Assembly (NCBI GenBank): GCA_936450465.1
Contig: OW388300.1
Location: 54,092,035-54,156,034, forward strand
DNA length: 64,000 nucleotides
Reading direction: 5' to 3'
Source: Gibbula magus
Lineage: Eukaryota > Mollusca > Gastropoda > Trochida > Trochidae
A program made the translations under genes and the position numbers. Below the pieces are notes generated by a model. The model ran no database searches. It had not been told where the DNA came from and saw nothing but the letters and a program-made list of their open reading frames with translations. Shown here piece by piece: positions 50,796-63,727 of this stretch; the first letter of the stretch is position 1, and each line of letters begins with the position of its first letter.

Positions 50796-51867
50796 TTTCT
50801 AGGTCAGTAGTTTTAGCAATGTTTGGGGGCATGTATCTTTTTAATGCATACTCCAAAAAAATATTTTGGCAATGGAATTGAATAATATTAGGTATATTAG
50901 TATGCTGGTACCGATAAATAGTCGGATTTTAGGTTAATTTCCTACTCCCTTTAAGTATAATAGATTCACTATTTGGTTGGTCTACGATCTGATCATAAAA
51001 TGACATTAATTCAATACACGGTGCAAGTAGCTTCTGGCTTCTATTCAGAAGAACAAAACTTTTTACAGGTATACTCTATTATACTTCACATACGTTATCA
51101 AATGAAGTATCTGAACAGTATGTGGGTCTCACCTCTAACATTGACCCAGTCTCAATATGCAATCATGGCACACTACAATAACAAACTTTAATGAGAGGTG
51201 ATTTGTCAGCTGTGTGTGGTTTCCGGTGGCTGCCTAAGAGAGATAAACTTGTTTATGTTGGGGTGTGTATTTAGTGTTAACCTAAATCTGCTGATAAAGG
51301 ATTTTGACTGGTGAATGTAACGAAGAAAGGAGAGTGTCTATCAATCAGGATCACATAAACATATATAAATTTTGTATTACTGCAGTAAAAACTATTTTTT
51401 TGTATTGACATTATTGAAATATGGTTTACATTTTAAGAAAGGTGTAAATAAGTGTTGGCATTAATTGTATATGTGCAAAAAAAGCAAGTTCATTTGATTG
51501 ATTTATTACCACAAATTTCAATGAATTCAAAAATCCACTTCTGTTATATCCCGAGCGAGAGCGAGGGTTATAGATAACTTTGCATGAGTTTCGTAAATGA
51601 CATATGGCACACTTTCGAGTGCAATATTACCCATTTTATTCCATGTGATTGGTCAGGAAACGGCCCACATCTCTTTGGACGGCAAGCTAGAGTGGCGTAA
51701 CGAACAATCGTTTTATGACGTCACAAACGACGAAATAAGGGAACTCACGGTGAAACAATGGTTGCTAGGCAAACATGATATGTGCTTGTATCAATAATAT
51801 TAACTTGATTATTTTCAATCATATGGGTAATAAGCATATTACATTGTACACGTTATCAGTCCTAATA

Positions 51868-51924
51868 AGTAAGCTTTGAATGAGTAAGCTTACTGATTGA
51901 ATGAGTAAGCTTAATAGCTGAATT
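51868..51924. repeat. AGTAAGCTTA microrepeats, copy 2
   Basis: Duplicate of the cluster at 25,224-25,280, identical over the motif region as far as I can see. Confidence 0.75.
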
Positions 51925-54476
51925 AATAATTTTACAAATATTAGTTTTGTAAGATTACTTTTTCGGATGATCCAGTTAGCTTACACATCATTAAGTAATG
52001 TTACTACTGTACATGTAGTTCAGTTGATTTATAAATGTATATATTTGATGTCGACATACAAGAACAAACAGCTAGGCACAAGAACCCATCACAAATTTAC
52101 GAACCTTTACTTGAGAAGCCTACTTATAATTACAACTTTGTACTCGATAATCTACTGCCAAGTCCAAAAGTGGCACCATGTTACATAAGCATTCATGTTC
52201 CTCGGGCGGTGGAGAGGGCAGATTCTCTTCTATATACTTGTGTATGTCTAAATGTGTTCTATTCTTAGATGTATCATTAACATTTCACTTGTTCCGTTTT
52301 GTGGATTGTTGTTGCTGCTGTGCCTGTGTGATTACCTATGGGAACTAGATTCAGTTGCTTTGGACACGGATGCAGAGCTTACAAAACATATTTTAAACAT
52401 TGAATATCATATAAATGTCTGTGCTTAACTATTTAATCGTCATCAATGAAGACAAACCGAGGATAAACATGCGGATTCATATACTCTGACTACAACACGT
52501 TTATGTTTTTCTTTTCTCGCTATTTGTGATAACAATTTTACAGCCTCTTGACTTCCTAAGGTTGACGGCATGAATGCTGATAATAAAAACAACAAGGATA
52601 GATTAATGATGATCCTTATCTTTTGTATTTGAACTTTATTAAAATATAATTAATAGACTTGTCTTGAAATTGGTATACAAGGTTGAAACAGTTAAAGTTG
52701 AACTTTCAAAGCTATGCGATTGAATAGTCCCAACAATGATTGTTCTCAGTAAACGTCCAAGCATGACGTTATATAGTTAAACCTACAGTTGTGTGCTCAT
52801 TAGACTATGATACCTCATATGACACGGTATATTCAATAGGCAGCATATAACTTTATTTGCAAAGCCTGAACTCATCAAATATATCTTAATGTTGGTCAGA
52901 TGCAGGACAACATTCTGAAGTCTCTGAAGCAGTGTATAGGTCTTGCCTCCTCTAACATTGATCTAGTCTCAATGCGCAATCATGGCACACCACATTAAAA
53001 ATAAATAATTTGAGGTGTTTAATATGTAAACCGTATGTATGTCATCTATGTGTGATTTCCGGTGGCTGCGTGAGAGAGATAAACTTGTTTATGTGGGGCG
53101 TGTGTTCAGTGTTAAACCTACATCTCTGAAGACACTCAGGGGATAAAGAAGTGGATGTGAATACATGTTTTCTTGTTATTTGTACTAACATTTATTCCGC
53201 ATCTTGACTTCTTGGCCTGGTTTATGTTTCATTCTAAAACAGCCACAAAATGTGTTGGATAACTAGATCCTTACTCAACTGGGAAACTCCCTGTTAGCTG
53301 TTCTGCTGTTGTATGTAAAGATTATCAGAAACGTCAGTAACTGTATCATGTTACTGCTATAATCAGGATCAGGTAATAAAACATTCTGACTCCTAACCAT
53401 TAAGTTGAGATAATGCTGTACTCCTTTCAAGATATTCAACCTGATGTTCACCTTTCACCAAACTGTCAATTACAGTCAGTTAATCCATCATGTTGCAAAA
53501 CTCAAATAGGTTAACAATTTATTATCTTTCACCAATCCACTTTTTTTTACTTCTCAACTCAGGAAGGGCGTCAGGTTTGAAATATTTAAATAAAGAAATA
53601 TATAAGTTATATTGATATATTTTCTGAATAGGATCATACAACATCCATTTTACTTTTTGTTATGTATGAGCAAATATTCAAACATGCAACCCTTCATGAG
53701 ACTATAAAGGGCTGTTAGAAACAAAATGAATGTTTGTCAGTGAAAAGTCTTCGCTAGATTGATAAATGTGAAGCGCACGTGGTAAGCATGGGACGCGTGA
53801 TAAGAGCACTAGAATATACAGAGTATGTTCTGTCAATTGCATGGAATTACAGGGAGGATTAGTAATAATGTTATTATTTACCGCGTTAACTAAACTGACA
53901 TACAATATAGCTCGGTATATTGTTCTATCAAAAATGTATGGAAAGCAGTATACACTGTAGTATTATAACACTTACAAATAACCTAACACGTTTCTGTAAT
54001 GTCTCTCACTTACACTTGCACTTGTTCAATGAGTTCAGATTTATCTCAGTAGAATGTATAAAGGAAAATCCCTTAAATGACATCAGATTCAATGGCACTG
54101 ATTGGATTGTAGGATTGTCTTTATATGAACATTATTTATTGTATGTCATGTTGAAGATGAAATATTCTTTAGCGATTGGTGTCATATATATGTGCTGAAA
54201 GATAGTTTTGTCTTAGAAGGACTTAACATACTTGATGTAATGGATAACACTGAATACGAGGGCGGGCTAACAAAGAGAGGCCTTTGCCCTAGGGACGACC
54301 AGAGGACGCGTTGGAATGAGGTTGTTATCTATTTTATATATGGAAACAAACTAACGTGAGTGTAGTTGTCTAAAGGTATACTGCAGTTGGTTCAAGTAAA
54401 ATAAAGCGCTCATAAAATATCATGGAAGTTCTCCGACGGCAGAATACTGATACAATCAACCCTTCTCAGTCACCAA

Positions 54477-54549
54477 TCCTTCGTAGTCTAGTGGTAAAGC
54501 CTTGGACTACAAAGCGAAGGGTTCCGGGTTCGAATCCCGCATTGTCTGC
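54477..54549 (+). repeat. tRNA-derived SINE head, copy 2
   Basis: Identical A box (54484-54494) and B box (54527-54537) to copy 1, with the same unpaired acceptor halves. It is present by the tandem duplication, not by independent insertion. Confidence 0.7.
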
Positions 54550-54633
54550 TATGTAAATTTTAAACTTGGCAATTGTTTTTACCTTATTAAATAGGACTTA
54601 CACTTTCTTGGGTACAAAGAATTGTACTTTGGG

Positions 54634-54704
54634 CCTTATACTGGATAATACCCTGTTGGAAGGTTATTATTCCGCCCTCCCAGCGGGTATTATCCAGTAT
54701 AAGG
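54634..54704. repeat. Perfect 20-bp inverted repeat, copy 2
   Basis: CCTTATACTGGATAATACCC (54634-54653) is the exact complement of GGGTATTATCCAGTATAAGG (54685-54704), with a 31-base loop. Copy 1 differs at one base of the left arm. Confidence 0.9.
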
Positions 54705-55835
54705 ATTTCTCAATAGGAATTGTAGTTACTTTCGGAGGGAAATTCTCCCGGAAAAACAACTGCATTCAAAACTGTTAAATGGGCGTTGAGGTATATAAGG
54801 CTCTTTAAAGCATGAGACATTTCTGTAGGTCGTACAACTTGAATGTTAATACCCTTCCTCTCCATAGACCTTTAGAAGACATGTACAAAAGAATTTAAGT
54901 TTTATCATGGCTTACATTTCAACACTGTCTATTGTTGAATAGCTATTATAGGTATAAGCGCACGCATCTTCATGGGAGGTTATTATATACGAAGATATTG
55001 TTGAATTGTTTGTTCATAAATTATATTCTGGTTGTCAAAACACTTCTGAATTATTTTGAGGACTCAATAAGAGAACCATAGCCATCATTTCACATTATAT
55101 GTGGGTAGCCTAACGTGATATGCGAAATATTAGTTCTCAGAAGGGTATATAATTTATACAGTTTGCAGAATGTCATTTGGTAGATATTTAAAAATGATAT
55201 GTCAAAATAATATCATACAAAATGTGTTCAATTTATAATTTAATGACTTTAAATTGCAGTTATAGTTGAAGATCCGAATCGCTGGGTATAGATTTTGACC
55301 GGACTGACCTTTCAGGACACCTTCATTTCGGCCTTTCAAAAACATTATGTCAAGAGAAACCGATATAGATTTAGAGAAAACAAGCTTAAATCCTTAAAGG
55401 TTAGATGAAATGACATATGGATTCTTTGAGAAGGGGTTTCAAATTGACAATTGCTCGATTTTAAATTTCTGAAATCGACCAATCAATTACTTATATACGG
55501 CTTTATAAAAAAGTGCCTAATTAAGCCCCGGCGACCAGAATGAAAGTGGGCGGGCTGTTGTCACTGAAGCGTATCGTGCTGTGACGTATGTGGAGGAGTC
55601 TCACTATGGTCGCTAATCTTAATATGACGCATGTTCCCAAATTTTAAAATGCTCATATAAGACAGACAACTTAATCAAAACAACCCAAATTTTCGATAAA
55701 CGGATTACTTAACTATTTAACTAGCGATTTCATATGGTTACAACGACTGGGGCCTGCTGAATTGGAGTGCATTCTGTGCTTATGTATAGTATGTTTGTAG
55801 CAATTAACCGCGAAACTGCTGTCATATCACTTTCC

Positions 55836-55990
55836 ATGGAGTGTTTGTCTTCAAGTTCCGTCATTTCAAGTGACGTGGCCGATGCCTTGCCTTACCTGTA
55901 TGAACCAAATGACAGTTCAAGTGACATTGACACAAGAGAAGAAGACTCTCGCGAGAATCGGGGCGAAGAGAGATTAAGTAGCACCAATTG
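55836..55990 (+). pseudogene. Orphan first exon resembling a ballast-domain gene, copy 2, open
   Basis: From ATG 55836 the frame runs 51 codons to TGA at 55989 without the stop found in copy 1 (TCA here where copy 1 has TAA). It encodes an acidic Ser/Asp stretch with LPYLYEP and ends RLSSTN then TG|ATCAAA, the place where the homologous exon in the transposon ends TG|GTTAGT within a Trp codon. The donor is therefore missing in both copies. No partner exons are seen before the window ends. A fragment of an older ballast gene is the best reading; a chance acidic ORF is the alternative. Confidence 0.45.
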
Positions 55991-55991
55991 A

Positions 55992-58900
55992 TCAAATTAT
56001 GTTCCATAATCGGCAGGTTAATTTTGTTTTGTATGTATTAATAAATAAAGTAAAATATTAGGTATAATTTCATAAACACTTAACGATTGGCTGTTCAAAT
56101 AAGCGAGACAACATTGATGTAATGCAATGCAAACCATTTTCACTTCACTTTCATGAATAAATACATGAACTGGATTGGTCAACAAGCTCAATGAAATTAA
56201 CATGAACATTGCTCCATTGTACACGCAAACATATACATTATGATAACACAGATTGATATAGACAACGAACATTATCGAAGGAAAGAATTATGTTATCAGT
56301 AGCATCTTAATGCACATCTCGTAAATGAAAACGAAATGGTTTAATACAAATTGTCACTTCAGCACACCAACACACAATTCTCAGTTTAGCGTACCATATA
56401 TGTAGATGTTTCTTCCAGATCAAAGGGGAGAAGTGTTGTTAATTAGTTTACTCAATTAAGAAGCTGAGTATGTGAGAAGGAAGGAGTGTAATTATGTTTG
56501 TACATATAACAAGTTTACTGGACTGATTCAAGTATATAACAAATGGCATGTCGGTGACCAGCGTGTCATATATGTTTATTGTCAAACGTCCTGTCTTGGT
56601 GACACACAATACACTTAACTCGACATTCAGTCTATATTTTTTTCTATCTTGCTATTTGCGAAAAGACTTTCTTCTGAAAGAGGGTTAGTATTTGACCATG
56701 TTCTGTTTCCAAGTACTGTCATTGATTGATTTATTGGTTTACAATTTCTGTCTTTAGTGGGAATTTGATATTCATATTGTCCGTTTTCTTACATTAATTG
56801 ACACTCTTGCTGAAATGTCAATTTAATACGATGTTAATTTGATTTGATTCACCACACATTTTATTTAAAACATTATTTTATTATCTATTAGATTCTGAAT
56901 GTTTTAATGTGTTAATAAGTGATAACTAAATAGTAAAATGTAACATTGGGATGCAGTGTTTTCGTAGATGGATTATTATGGACATATTATTATCGTTGAT
57001 AACCAACTTCCTTTGGTGTTTTAAAATATGTGGTGAGTTGCTTTGATTGTTATAATTTACTGTTAGTAAATAAGGTTGTCGGTAGATTAACGACGTTAAA
57101 AAATCAGGATGTTGTGATGTGCTTTGATTGTCGATGGCTTACCGTAGGGCCTACTTCGCCAGAGTCTGCTAATCTCACGTTTGTTGTTTTATTTTAAACA
57201 CAAGCATTCTCAAAAAAAATAACATCAACAACGACTATCTGATTTCGTTGTCTTAACTATACTTCGTTCATATTGTCATATCTTGATTTCATTTTGTCAT
57301 CTTATATCTCATTTTCATTGATTTATCCTATGTCTACGAACGTCTACGAATCCACCGTCTTATATTTGATATATATAACGATATTTTGGGACGTTTGTAA
57401 AGTGAAACCTGATAACTAATATTACTCGAACAGTTTACAGCAGAACAGCGATGTGGCATTATTGCAAAGCGTAGATATAACATATTAACTGACCGATTCC
57501 CCAGTGTTTGCCATTGTAAATAGTAAGCGAATGTTCACATCCCGTCCCTTCACGTACGCCAGTTCCGGTATCTTCCAACTCTCTAAGCCCCGCCCCAATT
57601 TTGGTTTGTTGTTCGCTGGTGAAAAGCAGAAGATGTGTTCGGCAAAGTTTAAGTCTCTGTAGTTTAATATAGGAACAACATATTGATTTTTGGGGGATAT
57701 CGTTTTTCACAAAATAGTCTAATGAACCAATTGCAGTTAAGAATTCAATAGAAAACAATATATTTCGGCCTTCCTTTAATATCAAATGTCAATAAGTGAA
57801 TACAATATAATAAGTCCATGTGAAAATGTCATGCGAAAGATAATTAATGTCTACAAACCACATCTTTTAGTAAACATGAAGGGGCACAGAAGAAGTAGGA
57901 GACAATCACTTTAACAAGTAGTTTCAAGTCAGTCTTCATATGTTCTTTAAATCTCAAGCACAGAACATATTATCTAGATAGTTGTTTGTTGTAGTTGGTA
58001 ATTATTCACTGCATATGTTACTAGATGAGGGTAACATGATGAAAAGTTAAGCTTAAGGAAGGTGAATAAAGATGTTTACAAATTACAATATACATGTTAC
58101 TGTGTAGGAACCTATAACACAGACAAAGACCTGTGTTTAAAACGGTTTCTATGTAAGGTACACCTCTTTTGAGACGCCCCTCGTCCTGTATAAACGTCGA
58201 TTGCCAGGTTTAGGAAATTACCCTGGAATTTTCCTTAGTCACATTGTACATTAGCCTTTTGGACTATTTGCCTATTAGCGTGGTCATTGGCCTACTGGGG
58301 TTTGTGTCAGACACATAAGTGGAGCATTACTGTTCACGTTTTTCAACCTGATTGTTACAGTGTTATAAGTGTGTGCTTACTCTCAAGTTACTGTACTGTA
58401 CTTTATATATAATATTTCTTTAGATAAATTAAGATCAGTTCTTAAAAATCTATACATCATGCATATATATAGAAATACTGATGGTCGAAAGTTGATCCAT
58501 TTAAATTATATCATTGAACACATATTCAGTAAATCTTTGTATCATATATGTTTAAAATTTAAGGTCAGCATATTAAAACAAAAAAATGCGATGTTTCACA
58601 TTTTGTAAAACCTTCTATTTTATGTGTTTGCTAACTTCCTAGTTCTGTATGTTACTTTGTTGCTACTCCATTTATCTAAAGGAACCATTGCTCTATAGGG
58701 GATAGAGTTTTTACCAATGTTTTACATACATTTTAATTACGATATCGAGTTCCACTGATTGCACATGAGGCGGTAGTATACATTAGGGCACATTAGGATT
58801 CAGTATTTAAAGTACCTGGAAGAATCCTAGCTCATAGGTCGGTACCGTACACCAACACACAGCTTATTGTAATCTATGATCTAAAGACCCTCCTTCACGT

Positions 58901-61900
58901 ATTTGTTGGAGTCTCGTCAGGTACTTCCTTGAATATTAATTATGTTTTAAATATACTACGTTCCACTCTTGTGAATGAAAGCATCAAATCTTACACAGTA
59001 ATTCTAACAAGGTTTGCAAAGCCCTGTCGGTATTCAGTTTATGAGAAGAAAACAACCTTAAGAGTAAAAGTGATAGTTATGACAAGTTGTTATAATATAC
59101 ATCAAAAGGATACTTTCATCCCTTTCTTCACAAAACGTTTTAATTTCTCTGAATATAATTCGGTGGAGACACTTTTTTTTATATTTCAATGTGTCTCAGG
59201 ATCTGTCGATACCTCTGATGGTTTGTGAAGTTATCTCTTCGTAGTCAAACACTAACATAACATTCACTTTTCTTAAGATATAGCTTACAGATGTGCCAGT
59301 AAACCATATGGGATGTGTTCTTCTTTAGAAAATTTAACTAGGTGAAACCCCATCTCATCATTTATGTACCTGCTTACGGCTAGAGACCACGAATGTTAGT
59401 GATCTGTTTAATATTTCAATGTAGTCAAACAGTAACAAAACATTACATTTTCTAAAGAAATTTCTGTCAAAATGACACTCGATCTCATCAATTTGTTAAG
59501 GTCTCATGACTACAGATCAAGGACCCATAGTGTTAATTATTGATTCGTTTTGTGATATATTTGATTTTTTACATGATAAAAACAGAGCGTATCGGGGACA
59601 TTATAAACATACCATTGATATATCCTTGTGCTAAATGAAAAAACATATTTTAATGAGAAACGTTATTTTAATGGATTAATTAACATACTTACATAGTTAC
59701 ATTAATTATTGACTTACAGAGTTACATTAATTATTGAGTTAATATGAGAAGAAGTAAACGATGCTTTGATTTATTGTTGCATGTTGAGTTTTGTTTCAAT
59801 TCTCCTTCAAAACAGCTTGAAACTGATCATGAGAGAGTGGCAATGAGAATAAGCAAACACATAATTTACCTTCTCATGGGAAATGTAGTGGATCTTTCTT
59901 TAGTTTGATGTTTATTCGGATTAATGTGGCACTAAAGTGGTTCGAATGTTGTTAATTATTGTTTATTGTATACAAAAGCTAATATATCAATTTCTTGTGT
60001 GTTTCGCCTTGACACAGGTCATATAACTGCAGGCTTCAAGATCGATGAACATTAATAAACATAAAATTGACAATGTTTATGACATTATTTCACGATAGAA
60101 ATCAATTCCTGTGTAGAATATAAATCCTCTCTGACAACTGCTCTTATAAATCTTTCGACACAAAAATTAAATCCCCAATCTTCTACTGATGTTCACCTCA
60201 TAATCAACATACTTGGAATTCAACAACTGGCAAGCACAGGGCAAAGTCGAATGAACATTCGTCAAGCTTCGGCAATTTTTACCAGTTGAACTTTACTTTT
60301 CAAACTGTTTATAATCCAATTAACAAACACGTAAGGAATTCTTTCTTAATTCTAACAGTAATAGATGTTTTGTGGTAAGGTAATTTAACACAAACAGTTA
60401 CAAATAGTGATAATCACAACAAAATGTATTATTTCTTTGCAATAGGTTATTAATTTTCAATCCATCTTCTGCAATGTATTATCATTAATGTAATGAGTGT
60501 GTCCAAACAAATATCAAATTCCTTTAAGCAGAATGTGTCTACCTCTTTTATTCCACATTAGGCCGGAGAAGGCTCAGGGTCTAGTTGCTGGAAGCAGGTC
60601 ACTATGATACTTAGGGCATCCAGTGTTCTGACAGCGTGATCAATCTTGGGATATTGTTCATTGATTTTTAATCTAAATATGGCAATCCATAATTATGTTA
60701 GTCGATATATCAATTAACAACGAAACTCAGTGGAAATTTGTTAATGCTAGATGTACATTTCATTTATAGTCTTGTCATTTTATACACAGAAGTGACGCAG
60801 GTATAATGTAGCAACAGTTAGCACACAATCGACTTGGTCGATATAATCTGATGGTGACTGACACACTGAAGGAGAAGCAGTCGTATCATTAAAACATAGG
60901 AATGTACACAGGAATTCATCTTATAAGTTGATTTAAAACATCCAATTTCCTTTGGAAAAAACAAGTCATTTGATTATCAGTGGAAGAGAATGGCATAATG
61001 AAAAATTACTATCATGATATGGTGAAATGTGTTCAATCTTATAATATAGTTTGCTATTTCATTCGAGAAGTTAAAATGTACATCGGAGATGACACTTGAC
61101 ATTGACTTGACTAATTGACAGTTTTATTGTGGAATATACAAAAAAGGGAGGATTTGAATTTTTACTATCAAAGACAATCTGTTTTCTTATGTTTTCTTTC
61201 GACAGTTATAGAGGGCATATTTTAAAGATGCTTCATAGATTAACGTATATATTGTTCATTATTATTAACTTAGATTTCGACTTACAGGGAAACAAAACTC
61301 ATTTCACAGTTCTCAGTTCTTGTGAGTATTTGGTATAAATTCATCTCTCTGTCACTTCCAACATTAAAATGAACTAAACGTAATTCACATGAATAGATAA
61401 AACAAAATGTTGTGCTTCTAAAAAACTAGTTTGTTTTTAGTTCAGTGATCTGATGAGTCTATTTATTTTCACACATATTGTCAGTTTGTTTCTCAACACA
61501 CGTCACAATTCCGATCTTGTAGTGTAAACTTCTCACTTCTGAATCTTCAAGTATTTAATATCATACAAGAATCAATTCTTATCAGTTACTCTTCAAATGC
61601 TGATTTTTAAAACATGCGTTTCAAGAATTCAATCAAAAGCTGTCTGTTATTGACATCACTGGCGATATTTAAGTAGGTTATCATACGCATCATAACTTAG
61701 TTTCCTGGAGATCTGGGATTGAAAATGCTATTTTTAATGTCTATCTGATGCATATCTAGATTATTATTGATTATATGAAGCATGGTCTGCATTAAAAGGC
61801 CAGAATACTATTGGTTGAACCAAACAGCGTCTGTGATTATGCCAACGTCAATTGCTGGCACTGATAAACTATGACGTAATATATTGATCACTGTTGTATA

Positions 61901-63727
61901 CCTTCATGTGATTTAGAGGTTTATCACTTGCTCTTCTTAACTGCTTATACATTTTGTCCATTTGATTTTACTTTTCATAAAGTTGTACGTTTGAAGGTTA
62001 TCAGATGAATGACTACAGACTTTAGAAGATCCCTTCGTGACGTCATCCTCCAGAGAAATGAAAGCTACAGAATTACATGAATCTCGTTGTTTGCTTAAAC
62101 ATGGAAATATACCCTGTCATCACTCTCCCCTTTAAGTGTGGATATTATTACAAACTAACATATTGTACTTAAAAAGCATGTGGTTCATGTATTTAAAGGC
62201 TTACTGATTGTTGTGGAAGTTCAATTCATTCTAACAATAAACAATTGTAAATCAATTTGTAATATGATAATTAAGATATTTATACCCGCTGTACTCCACA
62301 TAAATATGCCCAGAGCGCACACACGTTATAACCCTGCTGTATAACATCGATTTGTTTCGCTCTCAACATACTTGGTGTATGCAACCTAGCTGACAATTGA
62401 GGAACTTTCTACATAGGGTAAGGTTTTCATTAGAGTATTGAAGCTCTGAATGTGTAAAGAGCCAGTTGTTTTTATCTGTGAATTATGTGAAGTTCCTGAT
62501 TATCTGCACCATTTACAACATAGATAGATTTCCTAGACATGGGTCCATGATGGGCCTTTTTTCAAAAACAGTTTACATTTTAAAAGGCTACAAACTATCA
62601 CTCCTGTTACATGACACCAATTAAACCATTTCTATTGATAAAACATGCAGAAACTTCAATAAATACCTCCGCCTTTGTAACAAATCCAACCAAAACCGGA
62701 TACTGAAATGTGCAATTGATGTTATCTTTGGTTTTGTTATTACCATATACCATTTGCAGTAGCCATAACATACCTGACCACACTGCATACTCCATACTAA
62801 ATTAGTTAATAATGTAAATACTCTTCTCGGTCAGTAGAATACTACGTAGAGCGGCTGACCAGTATGAACAAAAACATCCAATCAGTTAGATTATTGATTT
62901 CTTTGAATGAAGCAAACTTATGAATAATTAAATTAACAAACATAATAGCGAAGCATTGTTATCCTAGCTATGTGACATTTAAATGGTTACCTATGTGTCT
63001 ACTTACGACAGCGTTGCTGACCATACTATACCATTTCACAAGTTTGAAATCATTAGCTTCAAATGTCAGTCCCTGGCTGGACTTGTCCTCTGACGGTAGC
63101 AGATTAAATACACATTCACTCAGTAATATAGCTTAACGTGTCATTTTGTTACAATACCGGTTTTATTTCTAATTACAGACCAACATGTTCAACATTGAGC
63201 CTTATTACAGCTAGCTTTGTAATGGTGACAGCACAAAACAGGCAAAGTTAACTGACTTCCCATTGCTGGGAGTGTGTAGGTGTTGCTGGTACCTTAAACC
63301 ATATCTACATTAAACTAATTGATTTTTCTGATGAGTTTTGACTATGTGTAATGACACCTCAATCTCACGGGGTATGTCAGTAAGAAACATAATGGAAATG
63401 ACGGGAGACGTGATAGTAACTGAGTCAGGGCTGTAAAACTTGCCACATATGTATACAGCCTAACGCATTAAACTTAATCCATGTTGCTGGCTGTGGTGTT
63501 TCATGACCTTTCAACAGAAACTACCCTTGGGAAAGAGAACAGTATTATGCAGATTGAATGATTCGCACCTGTTTAGGTCTGTAATGAGTTTTGAGATTTT
63601 ATAACAGAGTAAACAATGTAATTCGTCACTGACTTACGTCCAGTTTTCTATAGAAAGTATACATTCTTTCTGAAAATGCTTATTTTATCGAGTCAGATAT
63701 TAAGGCTGGTTGTTGTGGTAGTTGCTC
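55992..63727. other. Middle of duplicated unit, copy 2: no gene recognised
   Basis: Collinear with about 29,353-37,110. ORFs here (for example 58369-58608, 58929-59228, 61129-61338 and 62607-62795 minus) recur in copy 1 with mixed substitutions and frameshifts and show no recognisable domain. Confidence 0.5.

Larger units (their letters stand above)
42463..50950. mobile_element. Kolobok-type DNA transposon, 8,488 bp, carrying transposase and ballast-domain gene
   Basis: The left end AGGGAGTAGGAAA (42463-42475) and the right end, whose complement starts AGGGAGTAGGAAA (50938-50950), form 13-bp perfect TIRs. TTAA lies directly outside both (42459-42462 and 50951-50954). Joining the flanks across one TTAA recreates the host sequence: copy 1 near 24,300 reads agagtac-TAAA-gtatcatag, and the older paralogue near 38,095 reads gaatac-TAAC-gtattatag. 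Inside are two convergent, apparently intact genes: a THAP transposase (plus strand) and a P2X7-tail-like protein (minus strand). TTAA target, AGGG ends and a THAP-DDE protein together point to the Kolobok superfamily. A P-element affinity is less likely because P elements make 8-bp duplications. Confidence 0.9.
42125..63727. repeat. Recent tandem duplication, copy 2 (interrupted by transposon)
   Basis: It begins at about 42,125 (tcaggtaaacttaag), continues to 42,462, is interrupted by the 8,488-bp transposon, resumes at 50,951 and stays collinear with copy 1 until about 63,727 (equivalent to about 37,110), where unrelated sequence begins. Differences from copy 1 include loss of the 34.3-kb hairpin and 107 extra bases at 57,358-57,464. 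Confidence 0.9.

Noticed and set aside
42459..50954. piggyBac as the identity of the TTAA element
   Set aside because: The TTAA target fits, but the encoded transposase has an N-terminal THAP finger and DGRxDSPGHSAK / TDRH / DVWH motifs rather than the piggyBac layout.
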